A stretch of 64,000 nt of DNA from Panopea generosa (Eukaryota; Mollusca; Bivalvia; Adapedonta; Hiatellidae), in contig CM055897.1 in the NCBI GenBank assembly GCA_029582155.1, positions 10,096,482 to 10,160,481 on the forward strand, read 5' to 3'. The position numbers and the translations under genes were made by a program. Numbering within the stretch: position 1 is the first letter of the stretch; each line of letters opens with the position of its first letter. A model generated the notes under the pieces. The model was not told the origin of the DNA, made no database searches, and worked only from the letters and a program-made list of their open reading frames with translations. Below, one piece after another: positions 1 through 11,723 of the stretch.

Positions 1-3000
1 TATATCACTTTCAACACTGGAATTTAATCTCTGGTTTTTATACCTTTTTGTTAGACGCTTTACAGGTGATTCTATTGGGACTTCAGAATCTGTTTCTGAG
101 TCAGAACTAGCCGGGGGCGCCACAAAATATTTTTTTGGACTGGCCAGTGAATTGTTTGAGCCTCTAGAATGACTCATTCGTCAACATTTGCTTTAATTAA
201 CTGAGACGCATGTGTTTTTGTAGCTGACTAAAGATAAATGATTACGTATTATGAAAGTAACAGGAGATCTTTCTTCAGTAATTCTGTAAAATGCATTCCA
301 GTTTTTATAAAACTTCTGAACTATTTGCGTTGTTGTATTTATTTTGCTTTTGTTTGGCCTTCTGCAATTGTTCGTGTAAAAACGTAAATGCATTATGTTG
401 TTGTTCTAATAGAATCTTATGAATATCTTCACCAAGACATTTACGCCTTGGGCTCAACAGATTATCGAGAGGCAATGTTGGGTCTCTATTAAACAACAAT
501 ACAAATGGACTTAGCCCGGTCGCTTCACTGACGTTAAATCTAATTGCACTTTAAACTTGTGGTAAATACAGGTCCCACCTACTTGTGTTTTTACGGACTA
601 ATTTTGCAAAAAATATCTATTAGAACTCGATGATATCTTTCTATCTTACCGTTTGACTCTGGGTGATAAAAAGACGTTTTAAGATGGTGAATGTTTAATG
701 CTTCAAGGTTTCTTGGACAGAACGATAACAAAATTCGGTTCCATTGTCCGATAAAAGTACGAAAGGCGTTGAATGCCTTGGGATTATCTCCTGAATTATT
801 ATATGACTGATTGAATCTGCGCTTTTATCGTTCAGTAGAAAAGCCTCTGGCCAGCCACTGTATAAGTCCATAAAACTTTAAATATGTTTGTTGTTAGACA
901 GCGTTATTGGCAAAGGGCCAGATATGTCCATTGCGACTTTAGCAAAAGGGAACGTATGTTGATCTGTGTCTTGAAGTCGTGCTTTAATCGCCTTAAGATT
1001 TCTTTCTTTACATATCAGACAACTCCCTACGTAATCACAAAGGTCTTTAAGCATATTTGGCCAGTAATATTTTATCTTGATGGTGTCAAAACATTTATTG
1101 TTCCCCATATGCCTATTAGTTAGATGAAATTGATCCATGACATCAGCCTTCAAGTGATTACGAATGAATAACCTTAGTTGAGGGTTATCTTTTACATCAG
1201 ATATGTAATACAATAAAACATCTATAATGATGTAATTATTCGACCGTTTTACCAGTATTCAATTGATCTATAATATCAGTTATTACTTCATCTTTCGATT
1301 GTCCAGTGACCATGTTGAAAGACTTGAATGTTTTGACACGTTCTGCCGGTGCTTGTCTAAGGTTTAAATCAACACCCGTATATGCCCTTGTGTTTAGCTG
1401 ATTTGTGTTTACTGTCTTTATCTGAAAACTCTAGTCATTTACATCTTCTAATGCTATCTCCTCAATTGAACCTACTGCTAATGCGTTTGATTTTGGTATT
1501 CTAGACAATAAATCTGCTGAAACACCTTTACGACCTTCGATAAATTCAATCTTCGCGTTATATGCTGATATTGCTAATGACCAAAGCTGTATTTATTTAT
1601 TTTGATTTGGTGATTCTAAAACATGTTTTAACGGCTTATGATCGCAAAATAATGTGAAAAAATCCCCATTTAGATAATGATCTAACTTTGACAGTGAAAA
1701 GTAAATTGCAAAACATTCTCTAACTATCGTTGGCCATTTTTGTTGTGTTTTACTTAATTTGTGTGATAAGTAATATATCGGCAACAGATTACGTCTATCT
1801 AAATCCGAAATACTTTCATCTACTGGTTGTGATGACACACTTCCTATCGCATAATTACTGGCCTCAGTATGTAAAACATACCGTTTTGCTGGATTTAGAT
1901 GTGCAAGCAGTGGAAGTGAACCAAGACGTTCTTTTATTATTTCAAAAGCATTTTGACAGTTTTTATCCCACTTAAATCTTGCAAACTTCTTTGTCAATAT
2001 CTATAAGCGGATTTACTATCTTTGAAATTACTTGAATAAACCATCTATAATAACATGCCATTCCAATAAAAGAACTTACTTCCCTAACAGACGTAGGCGC
2101 TTTTAGTGTTTTTATTGCTTTGACATTTTCTTGATCCGGGCGAATACCGCGTTTACTGTTTAGAAAACCTAGATAATTAACTTCAGCTTATAAAAAATTA
2201 CATTTACTGATTTTGAGTTTCAAATCATGTTTTCGTAGTTTGGTGAAAACCTCGTTGATATGTTCATAATGAGTTTCTAAATTAGAGCTATATATGATAA
2301 CGTCATCTACGTACGCAAAAGCAAAACCTTCACATCCCTCTAATTTCTTATTCATAAACTCCATAAACACAGCCGGACTCGAATGTAACCCAAACGAAGA
2401 GACATTAAATTCATACAAGCTTTCATGACATACAAAAGCCGTTTTATGTCGATCTTTTAAATTAAATCTACAGGGAGCTGCTAGTAACCGCTCTTTAAAT
2501 CTTACGAAGTAAAGTATTTTGCGTTCCCTAACAACGGCAAGATATCATCTATTAACGGGATTGGATAAGCTATAGGTTTTGATATTTTATTAATCTTTCT
2601 ATAATCAACACATAATCGTTTCATACCATCTTTCTTGTTTATTAGAACAATCAGAGAACTCTAAGCTGAGTTTGATCCTTTTTTTTTAACTTTTGCTTCA
2701 AGCATATCACTAATTGCTTTATCTATATGTTTCCTATTGTTTATCTGAGTGCGATACGGTGTCGATTTAATCGGGGGATGATCTCCTGTATTTAATGTCA
2801 ATTTTGCGCCAATTGCCCTACCTAAATCTAAATCTGTTTTAGCAAATAAATCTGAATTTTCCTGTAAAAATCTATATATGTCGTCTCAATATTCGCTAGG
2901 TGCCGTAATATCCTTACGATTAAACTATTCATTGTCACCTCTCACTGACATCTCATTAACTGAAGTAAATTTAGCATCTTTTAATTTTTCAACTTTTGCG

Positions 3001-4560
3001 ATCACACAACCCTTTCTTAGCCTTAGAGTTTTTGTTAATTATTAATTAGCATTACCGGAAATGTATGATCATGATTTAATTGAAGTACTAAATTTGAAAC
3101 TACTAAACCTGGTTCTGAATTAATAAATCCTGTTTCTAACGGTCTTATTTCATAATCACACCAATTTTCCATTTACAACATTTAGTGTTTGTGGTTTTAA
3201 ATGGTGGTAGATTTAAGGCTTATTACAGAAGAGATAAGTTAATTCCTTTTCCATTTTTACGTACGTTCCTTCAATTCTTAACAAATTTAGATCAAAATAA
3301 TCTCTAACGTTTTTCTCAGTCAAAATATCTCTACCTAATATCCTTCTTCGATTTATGTTTGGTACCACATAAAAAGTATGACTAAATGTTTTACCTCCTA
3401 ACTCAAAATCTAATTCAAAAGAACCATCGACTGTTAATGCTCCTCCGTTTACAGAATATTATGAAATTGATTTCTTGCTAAGTTTCGGTACATTGCGCAA
3501 AGATTGATGAAGTTGTCTATGTATTAATGAAATTTTCGCCCCATAATCCACTAAAGATCTTATTCTTATTCCATTAGTTTTTAAAATACATGAGCATGGG
3601 CTACGCGCAATTGCAGTATTGTATGTAGGAATGTTATCTCTCCCCATGTCAGCTCGATAACATGAAGAGCATACTAGTTTCCCAAAGGAAATGTTTTATT
3701 TTTATTGACCCTAGATTTAGATCTGCATTGTCGCTTAAAAATGACACTTCTTGCTACATTTCCAACATGTGACTTTGCCTTGAGAATACTTTCTTTGTAA
3801 CCTTTTGATCTTTTACTGATAACCTGGTTTTCCTTGCCATTTTTAGATTTTATCTGATGTCTATTATGAAAATCATTTCCTGAGCTTTGACTTGATCTTA
3901 ATTTTTTGCCTTGAGCATCGCTTTTTTCGTAACCTGTGGATTTCTTATAGATAACCTGGTTTTGTTTGCTTTTTAAAAAAATTCATCTGATTTCTCTTTT
4001 GAAAATTATTTCTTGAATTTTGACTTGTTCTTAATTCTAATTTTTTCTTTAGATTTTGTTCTATCGTTGCCGAATTGACTGCTACTTGGAAAGTTATGTG
4101 ATTTTCTTTCATTAACCTCATTTTCATATAATCATACATCAACCCATTTATGAAATAACCAACTAACATTTGTTCAATAAATTGGAAAATCTCCCTGATA
4201 TTCTTTGAATGCATCTTGACTCTAGGATTATTAATTATCCATCTTTGAATAAAATCGCTTACTACCCCCTTACTGGCTTGTAATGCTATTAGTTTGATTT
4301 GACTTTCTTCTGTTTTTGTAAAAATTGCAAAATTTTCATATTTTTAAATTGTTTAAAATTGTTTCGATTTCCATTAAAATGTTTAAGAATTTTGTAATCT
4401 CCTGAGTTCCAACATAATTATTTAATAGTGCTAATTGATCTGCTAAGTTTTTAAATGCAGAAGCAACATTTTGGTCTGTCATTGTCGTAAAAAATAAATC
4501 TCATAAGCACACTCACCGGTTTTTCCTTCATCTCCATGTCGTAACGTGGCCTATACTCTG
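1..4560 (-). mobile_element. Ty3/Gypsy-type LTR retrotransposon, fossil, 3' end beyond window
   Basis: Minus-strand pieces lie in the canonical Ty3/Gypsy order from high to low coordinate. They are a gag-like zone (about 3700-4500), an aspartic protease piece (about 3450-3650), reverse transcriptase with the YVDD box (about 2190-2700), RNase H (about 1590-2000), and an integrase zinc-binding and core region (about 480-1210). A polyprotein tail runs to the window edge. The order protease, RT, RNase H, integrase is diagnostic of the Ty3/Gypsy lineage rather than Copia. The element is broken, with roughly ten or more breaks, so it looks old. I could not delimit either LTR; the right-hand one should lie upstream of about 4560. 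It is treated as a fossil. Confidence 0.85.
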
Positions 4561-4989
4561 CGTTGTGTTAATCCTAACTCCAGTCCTGGAATAGCGGCAC
4601 CAATTATTATACCGATGTGGCATAATCGACTCAACAACGTTCTTTGCATAAAGTAAATTTTATACACATAATTATATAGTTCGCATAAGTTCAAAGTCAC
4701 AAACTAAGATTTTTAAACTCGCTATCGCTCGTCTAAACTAACCCTTGTCTAAACTGACATGTTAACAGATTCGCATCTTCATTCTAACTGCAGGACTTAT
4801 CTCTACTAAAACCAGTCCCTGACTGAATCACCAACTATCCTCTGATTGGCCAATTCATTGCTACTTTTCAGTTGGTCAGTATTATAATTAGAGGTCTTAA
4901 GATCAAGCCCACAAACTAATTGTCAACTATACATCAAGATAACCCTAGGCTATTATTTATCTCATAATATGTACATACAAGTCTTAACG
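4561..4989. other. no gene seen; probable LTR/leader zone of the fossil element
   Basis: This stretch adjoins the 5' side of the minus-strand retroelement and holds no convincing reading frame. It would be the natural place for the leader and LTR, but I found no paired LTR inside the window to prove it. Confidence 0.3.
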
Positions 4990-5460
4990 AACATAATATA
5001 ACAAAACATACGTTTAACATACGTAAATTAACATATTATAATCTGAAACGCATGTTAAATAAACATCATTAACAGACACATGTTGAACGCATCTTAAACG
5101 TACGTTTGTTATACGTGTTTCTATTCATATGTTTAACATATGTTAAAATTCATATATATATCATTTGCGCTAAAATCCTTCACAGCTCATGGCACACACT
5201 ATTTTTAGAAATCACTAGCAGAACCAGAGGCAGGGTAAAATTTAAGTATGAGAATTAAAACTACATGTTTGACAATCACAAATGCATGTAAAACATACTT
5301 TAACATCAACATATGTTAAACGCATGTTAAACATACACTTGTCATATTCGTTTCAATTCATACGTTTAAAATATGTTAAAAATTATATATAACTATTGCG
5401 CTAAAATCTCCAACAACACTTAGGACATACTGTTTAAGTGAATATCACTTGCAGATATTA
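4990..5460. repeat. diverged direct duplication rich in ACATATGTTAAAC-like words
   Basis: Two neighbouring blocks (about 4990-5215 and 5280-5455) share the same order of words. First come several ACATATGTTAAACGCATG-like strings, then ATATAT, then GCGCTAAAATC followed by a CACACT/ACATACT tract. They are diverged copies of one roughly 200-bp unit. Many words are short palindromes (ACATATGT, CATATG). No coding potential was seen. Confidence 0.6.
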
Positions 5461-5883
5461 AAGGAACTGGCAATATTTTCCCAGTCTTTTATTGTATTTC
5501 TTCAATAGTATAGCCACAATATAACAATCATCCAAGTATGCAGCATCTATGTAGTTTCACATTAAATTCGAAGATAGTTAATAAATTATTATGTGTTGGT
5601 TATGAAAAGTAGAAAACATACTATTCCTGCATATCGTGTATCGGAAATAATGTCATATCTACGAGGTGATACCAACATCTTTGGTATACCAATTTGACCG
5701 AGATTCATCAAACAATAAAACAATTAAAAACGAAATGTGTATATAATTGATGTAAAAGGTAACCTGGCTCAAACCCTTGAATTATTTTTGGATTACCTTA
5801 ATCTTTTCCGATAAATAATATAATTTACAAAATATTATATACAGTTTGACATTTGATTCTGGTTTTTTAAAACTGTTTTAACA

Positions 5884-5946
5884 CCAGAATTCGAACCGTC
5901 GACCTCCTACTTCCAAGGCGCCTTAACTGTTAGACCACGGAAGGCA
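5884..5946 (-). other. tRNA-derived relic (SINE head or tRNA pseudogene)
   Basis: On the minus strand there is an A-box-like TGGTCTAACAGTTAAGG and a B-box-like GGTTCGAATTC at tRNA-like spacing. The T-stem and the 3' half of the acceptor stem do not pair, so I do not call a functional tRNA. It could be the head of an old tRNA-derived SINE. Confidence 0.4.
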
Positions 5947-6411
5947 CGTATTACATGTATTATCAATGATTTCATGAACACATTTTCAAGATAGCAGTTA
6001 ATATATTATTTACTAGATCTAAGGATCGTACTTCGTTATATTTTCTCGACATTTGTTCACCAATTATCTAACGCTTGTATACATTCATTTTATTCTGCTT
6101 CAATGATTTCAGTATAAAAGCATACACTTCTTTGTGATGAATTTATTAGACTTAATTATGTTACAATGTGATGTACGTGGAGTTATTTGCGATGTAGTTT
6201 TTGAGGTGTTTATAATATATGCTCCAAAATAATTATGTTCAGATCTCTGACTGCAAACTAATCCCTTTACACGGACTCCGGTGTTTATTTCATTTCCCCT
6301 ATACAACTTTACATATCACCTATACATAATTACCTGACTGTTTACTTTATTGGTGGTGTTCTGAATTTCAAAGGACTTCTTTCACAAGATACTAGCAGTT
6401 GCACATGCTCT
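5947..6411. other. no gene seen
   Basis: AT-rich intergenic DNA. Short open frames here have no recognisable motif. Confidence 0.5.
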
Positions 6412-6537
6412 ATGGCAGCCATAAACAATCGTTTCGTTCTTTTGCTGTTGTTGGTATTTCTAGTCCTCTGTTATCACAGCTCATTAAGCGTTGCTCGAAA
6501 ATCGAATACTGCTAAAGCCGATTCTAGCGACTCGTGA
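6412..6537 (+). CDS. possible small secreted peptide or signal-peptide first exon (41 codons)
   Basis: The ATG at 6412 opens a 41-codon frame ending in TGA at 6535-6537. The product starts MAAINNRF, then has a strongly hydrophobic run of Leu, Val and Phe (about residues 8-20), then a polar Ser/Lys/Asp tail ending in ADSSDS. This is the layout of a signal peptide followed by a short mature peptide. The stop overlaps a splice-donor-like GTGAGA, so it could instead be the first exon of a longer secreted protein. I do not recognise a family and see no matching second exon. Host function is unknown. Confidence 0.4.
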   Translation: MAAINNRFVLLLLLVFLVLCYHSSLSVARKSNTAKADSSDS

Positions 6538-7244
6538 GAGATGTTGCATTTCCGGACAGATTAAGAGGTCATTTGCTCTTATTCTTCTTATACTCTCACT
6601 GTTTGCTTTGACTGAAGCTCGGATCTTCTATGTTGGATTTGTCTAAAGCGCTTATGAACACTAATTTCTAATATCTGTAGTCGTTTCTAACATCTGTAGT
6701 CGTGGAATCGAAATCAGATAGGTCCAGAAATTTTATTTGAGAAAGCATGCGAGTTATTATCTCCACCAATAAAACTTGATATTATTCTCCATAAGTGGGT
6801 CACTTGAAAACCAAGTTTGAGTGTCAGAATGAAAAGTTGACCTCTGCAGGTTCTAAAGTACTAACCTTTGTCATGTTCAGCTTTCTTACTTCTATTATTC
6901 AATGCATCGATATCTCTGTGATGATGTGTTCTTTTGACGTTTCATTGACTGTTGGATATGTCCTTAAATATAAATGTAAAAAAGACATAACTCGAAGAAA
7001 CTACGTGCTGTTTTATAGTTTAATACTCATGTTTATTACTCAATGAACACTCTAACTTCACACAAGATGAGGGACCGAACGCCCCTGCTTGGATTCCAAC
7101 AGTTAGAGTGGTATAACACATTATCTGGACAATAGATTGTTCCTCGGTTGGAGGTCCGTTGTAATGCTTACAAAGTTGGTTATCAATAAAAATATCCAGT
7201 TTACTCAGGCGATTGCCTAAAAAGACAATTAAACAGTTCTACAT
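6538..7244. other. no gene seen
   Basis: The only sizeable open frame (6795-7046, plus) has no recognisable domain and a composition typical of chance ORFs in AT-rich DNA. Confidence 0.45.
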
Positions 7245-7440
7245 TCTGATATTGACTGATTCGGTATTGTTATTTTTTCTTGTCTCATTTGTTGCCAAAC
7301 AATATTATGGCAATAAATAATAAGCCAATCTTAAAATAACAAAGTTTACAATTTCCGTTTTATTCGTCGTCTTAAGTGCTTCGAAAAGGTAACATTCTAT
7401 AAGATACTATGAATGATTATATATAGAAATGAGGAATGAA
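7245..7440 (+). repeat. dispersed repeat also present in the palindrome spacer
   Basis: The words TTCGGTATTGTTATTT, AGAAGGTAAC-like, TTCTATAAGATACTA and GATTATATATAG occur here in the same order and spacing as at about 29685-29940. Similarity is diverged but collinear. Between 7440 and 7762 I see nothing recognisable. Confidence 0.55.
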
Positions 7441-7762
7441 CCTTACATATTCAACGCTCTTAAGATATGAACCTGAATAACAAGGAGAACTACGGATGGC
7501 CGTTAACTATTATTTAAGTCGAGATTATATAGAAAATGGGTACCTATTTTGTTATACATTTTATTTAGTTGAAATAAAACCAACAGAACGTAAATACTAC
7601 AGGGACCGAGTTTGGGTGACCAACTGTGGGTTTTAAGTTGCTTACATGTTTATAAAGCTGGCATAAATTATAATTTACGTCTTATAGTTTTAATTAAATC
7701 ACAGTAACCAATTTAAGAACAAATACTATACTGAACTGGTTGAGAAACGCCGAGTAAAGATT

Positions 7763-7937
7763 AGAGCCACATTATCAACTTATTTTTAGCGCTATTGACA
7801 GTTTAAAGTTATGTATGTATTCAATTTATGCTTTTGTCAAAATGATCATTATTATTGACAAGTCTCTAATGAATAACGGTTACATGTATATTCGAAATCT
7901 GCAGAGATCGCTTACAATAGCTTGATAGTGTGGCTCT
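7763..7937. mobile_element. MITE with AGAGCCACA inverted ends
   Basis: The left end reads AGAGCCACATTATCAACT and the right end is its near complement (reverse complement AGAGCCACACTATCAAG). The ends stay related for about 40 bp, including an AGCG(C/A)TATT/AGCGAT core. The element is 175 bp and non-coding. Diverged relatives lie at 9901-10078 and from about 63243. Confidence 0.65.
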
Positions 7938-7994
7938 AAAAATCACTTGGCGTTTCATTATTATTCCAGTATATTTGTATACATGATTACTTAC

Positions 7995-8108
7995 AATTTT
8001 CACACAGGAGACCCTCTATACCTAACTTTAGTGTACCGGCATGCATAATTGCCACTAGACCTAACACATACACCGGTAACACAGGGGTTTCACAAAATGG
8101 AGTGATTA
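7995..8108 (-). pseudogene. decayed EGF-like exon, paralogous to the exon at 63061-63174
   Basis: On the minus strand this segment follows a good acceptor (TTTGTATTTCAG) and ends at GTAAGTAATCATGTA. It aligns along its length with the fourth exon of the EGF gene at the right end of the window, which also begins TAATCACTCC, contains CCCCTGTGTTAC and GGTGTATGTGT, and ends before GTAAGTAATCATGTA. Both segments are exactly 114 bp. A one-base loss early and a compensating gain later leave the middle in another frame, so most EGF cysteines are gone although the frame stays open. The similarity continues downstream into a MITE at the same relative place. I read it as a dead duplicate exon; an exapted exon is less likely. 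Confidence 0.7.
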
Positions 8109-9490
8109 CTGAAATACAAAATAAAAGTTTATGTGAGTAATAAATAAAGTTAACATTTAATAGTTTTCTCTTATACGCGTATAGCATAGCAGTATCTAGA
8201 CTCAAAACTTTATTGTTTATTATATACAAACATGCCAGAATGTTAACCTCATCAAATACAGGTAACAGTAAAAAGAGGCATACAATTACAACCTGTCGGA
8301 CAAGTGAAATGATACTGTAGATTTGTATGAATGTCATAATTTGCTTTGGCCTTTTTAATCAATACATGCTACATCTTCTATTAATCGACAGCGGCGGTCA
8401 CGTGTACGGTAGTGTTACTAAAATTAGAAACTGAAATAACTTAATATGTGTTATAAGTAATGATACAATGATTAGATTGCTTCTTTGATTGACCGATCTA
8501 TATCAAAAGTGACATTTCTGTCACATGATTTCATTTGTTGTTTAATACATTATAAATAATATGAATGGATTAAAGTTGCATGTTGATCTTCACTTTAACA
8601 TTTACGTATAATATGTAATGATGTCGATTCCAGAAAGTGAATTTTAATTTGCCGGTGAATAGCTGAAACTAATCACATTTGGACTCAACAGCTACACCGT
8701 AAATCATTTATGTGTTTATCACTTTGTTATAAGCATGCATGTATACTGTAAGTATAAAGAAACACCAATTATTATAAAGTTTTATGAATGCTTCAATCAG
8801 ATTGGTTGAAACCCGAACTAATAAGGTCAAATAAAACTATTGACACTTATTCCTTCAAAATAAAACTATTGACCACTTATTCTGTCGAAACCGATTTCAC
8901 CCGGTTACCGAGTCAATAGTTAAAACAAAACGTTCTTCCGTTCTCATGCTGATAGTCCATTTAACTCCATTTCCTCTACCCGATAAAACAACAGTTAAAC
9001 TGAACTGTTTATTATATTCCGTAAATTAAAACTGACACTAACGTACCACTTTTTAACGCTTAAATACAATTAAACTATATTTCACAACTGATATGTTTAT
9101 ACATGTATAATGACGTTAGGTTGTATGTATTGGTGTTGATGACGTTATTTTGCATAAGAGCGGATCCAGCATGTAGCTAAATACTGGTGACAGTGTACTT
9201 TGAATAGTTGGAATACTATAAGACAGAGAATATATGAAGGCTAGGAATGTAACACTAATAGATGAATTTGTTAGTGGATAACAGACATACAAAGGCTACG
9301 AAAAAAATATAGATATGTTTTTCATACCTCTGTTAAAAAACGCAGTGAAAGTATTAATGAAGTAAGGTGAAAAACTTCTTATACATCTGTATGTAGTACG
9401 ACTTCTAGACTTACCTATTTTTATTGTTAGTCAATATAATAAACAACTATCTACCTTTTTAGCGGTCAATGGTTAAAATTATTTATCCTC
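8109..9490. other. no gene; diverged internal duplications
   Basis: No coding region seen. A block at 8618-8765 (CGATTCCAGAAA, GAATAGCTGAA, AATCATTTAT, TTTGTTATAAGCA) recurs in the same order at 9717-9890. Around 8815-8930 several GACTATTG/AACTATTGAC words occur, related to the hairpin at 9491-9581. Confidence 0.5.
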
Positions 9491-9581
9491 GGAAAATGAC
9501 TATTGACCCAAAGCAGTGAACTATTAACCTCGACTGCGTCTCGGTCAATAGTTTCCTACTTTGGGTCAATAGTCATTTTCC
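9491..9581. repeat. long near-perfect hairpin (MITE-like)
   Basis: GGAAAATGACTATTGACCC on the left pairs with GGGTCAATAGTCATTTTCC on the right. Pairing continues inward through AACTATT/AATAGTT and ACC/GGT to a small CG-rich loop. The 91-bp foldback looks like a small MITE. No target duplication was established. Confidence 0.6.
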
Positions 9582-9900
9582 TTGGGTTCAAATCGAAAAT
9601 AGGGACTGACGTATATTTGTTACATGTTTTCACAAGAACTTTAATATTATAATATATATTTATAATTTATATATGTATGAATAATTTATATATATATTTA
9701 ACCTTTAAGTGACATGTAATGACGATTCCAGAAAATTTATTTATTTTCAGTACATCTGAGAATAGCTGAACTAGAGATAGTCTAACCACTTTCTTGATTT
9801 GACATTCACACCATTAATCATTTATTTAAAATATATGAAAATATCTTTGTTATAAGCACACAAGTATAATGTAAGGTTAAAGAAACTTCGGCTGAATTCC

Positions 9901-10078
9901 AGAGCCACATTATCGACTATTGTAAGCGATATTAACAGTTATATGTATGTAAAGGTGTTCCATTCATGATTGTGTCAATGATAATGATCCTATTGACAAA
10001 TCCATCACAGAAGTACAGTACATGCTACATATTCTAAAATGGTTAATTTCTCTTACAATGGTTTATAAATGTTACTCT
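9901..10078. mobile_element. second, diverged AGAGCCACA MITE
   Basis: It starts AGAGCCACATTATCGACTATTG and keeps the internal order seen at 7763-7937 (GTCAATGATAATGATC, ATTGACAAATC). The right terminal repeat is degenerate (TCTTACAATGG...TTACTCT). Confidence 0.5.
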
Positions 10079-10559
10079 TTGAAACAATACACTGTGAACT
10101 AAGTTTTCCTCTTATCCCCTTTTTATTTCAGGAAACAATTATTTGTTCATACCGCACCCAATTTCTAGCTGTATTTGAAACAAAATAAGTATACATCTTA
10201 TGATCCTTATACTTTTTATGCGGATGTGACGTAGTCATAGCTGCATATTAGAAACGATTTGCCGGAAACACTTTTATGTAAAGATCTGGTGTACCACCTT
10301 TCGGATTTTTCTTCAGGGATCACTCACAATTACGTATAGATCTAAACAGTCATTATATCTACATGAACTATGTATCAATTAACTTCTTATTGTGCAAGAA
10401 GTACCTAGGTGACGTTTCATAATACAATTCAATTTGCATATAACGTTTATGTTTTCTTTTTTTTACCGAAATATTTTAGATGTAATCTGTCTACATATAT
10501 ACTTTGAGAAGACCCCTACTATAGAACTGTGTTATAAAACTTATTGCGTCACTATTCTG

Positions 10560-10687
10560 ACTTCCCATTGGTTAATGTTTGCATGTGACATAAACAACTA
10601 ATTTGATTGGTTGTAGTATCAAAGAGCGGCCATTTTTTGGAAAAAAAGAAGCTGACGAAAATTGGCAACATAAAAGAAATACGAAAG
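10560..10687 (+). promoter_or_regulatory. candidate promoter and 5' non-coding exon
   Basis: Two inverted CCAAT boxes (ATTGG at 10567-10571 and 10606-10610) precede GCGGCCATTTTTT, an initiator-like sequence. A short transcribed-looking stretch then ends at a splice donor (ACGAAAG then GTGAGA at 10688). It lies upstream of the Rep-helicase gene. The OB-fold gene at 19124 begins right after an acceptor, so this could be the leader exon for one or both. From 10688 to 11214 I see no clear gene. Confidence 0.4.
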
Positions 10688-11214
10688 GTGAGAAAATGAT
10701 AGCAAACTGTACTTTTATATACGTAGTATATGATATAATGTAATATATTTAGACGGTGTCCATTTCAAGTTGTAGATTGTTTGCTGTAATTTACACATAA
10801 TTCAGTAGAATTGTTTCGCAAACAGCGTTGACCTAGTTTCTGTGTCTGGCATTGATAGTACCAAATTCTTGCCTTGGGACGGGAAATGATTGTGCATCGC
10901 AAATATTTTATTAATAAAATGGATCCAACAGGTTGGTGAAAATGTGTGCATAACTTCAGTAAAGCAAGCCCTTTCTCGGCGAAACTAATTACTCTGCCAG
11001 AAGTTAAACAGGTACAGAATTTATGTTGATCATTTTTTAGTCACTTATTAATATTGAATGAAAACAGAAATAAATAAACATATACTTGAAAGCCAAGGAA
11101 ATTTATTGTGAGAAAATGTGATTGAATAACAAGTACGTTTATATTTACGATATGACAACATAAATTATTATTATATGAGTACTATGTAAACATGAGAACA
11201 AACTGATTATACCA

Positions 11215-11520
11215 TGAGAATATACTTGAGAATTGTAGGAACATTTACATGAGACTACTATGCTTAATTGAGAACTTGAGATTAATCATTGTAACATGAG
11301 AATATACTTGAGAATTGTAGGAACATTTATATGAGACTACTATGCTTAATTGAGAACTTGAGATTAATCATTGTAACATGAGAATATACTTGAGAATTGT
11401 AGGACCATTTATATGAGACTACTATGCTTAATTGAGAACTTGAGATTAATCATTGTAACATGAGAATATACTTGAGAATTGTAGGAACATTTATATGGAA
11501 CTACTATGCTTAATTGAGAA
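11215..11520 (+). repeat. 82-bp minisatellite upstream of the Helentron gene
   Basis: A unit beginning TGAGAATATACTTGAGAATTG starts at 11215, 11297, 11379 and 11461, exactly 82 bp apart. The last copy is partial. The unit itself is built from repeated TTGAGAA/CATGAGA words, so it may bind a protein in array form. It sits 200 bp before the start codon at 11724 and is mirrored at 53312-53617. Confidence 0.9.
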
Positions 11521-11723
11521 TGATTTTGTTGTTACTCGAAAGAAAACAAATGTCTGATCGATTTACAACGACCGATCGCTAAAAAAGATAAAAGTTGAGC
11601 TTTGAATACAGTTGTTAATAGGCCATTTGCCAGTAAACAAAACAGAACTGTTGCTAAAAGTGATTCTTGTGCAAGTCAATAATTTCAAGTAATCAGTACA
11701 AGGTTTTATGCAAGTTCATAATC

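Noticed and set aside
7987-8337. 116-codon minus-strand open frame taken as a gene
   Set aside because: It runs through an intron-like region into the decayed EGF exon. Only the 114-bp exon-homologous part is meaningful.
10900-11015. Coding exon near ATGGATCCAACAG with donor AACAG|GTACAG
   Set aside because: One frame looks protein-like for about 25 codons, but stops follow in each candidate start frame and no partner exon was found.
11160-11520. CRISPR-like array
   Set aside because: Units are contiguous 82-bp tandem copies without spacers, and the context is eukaryotic.
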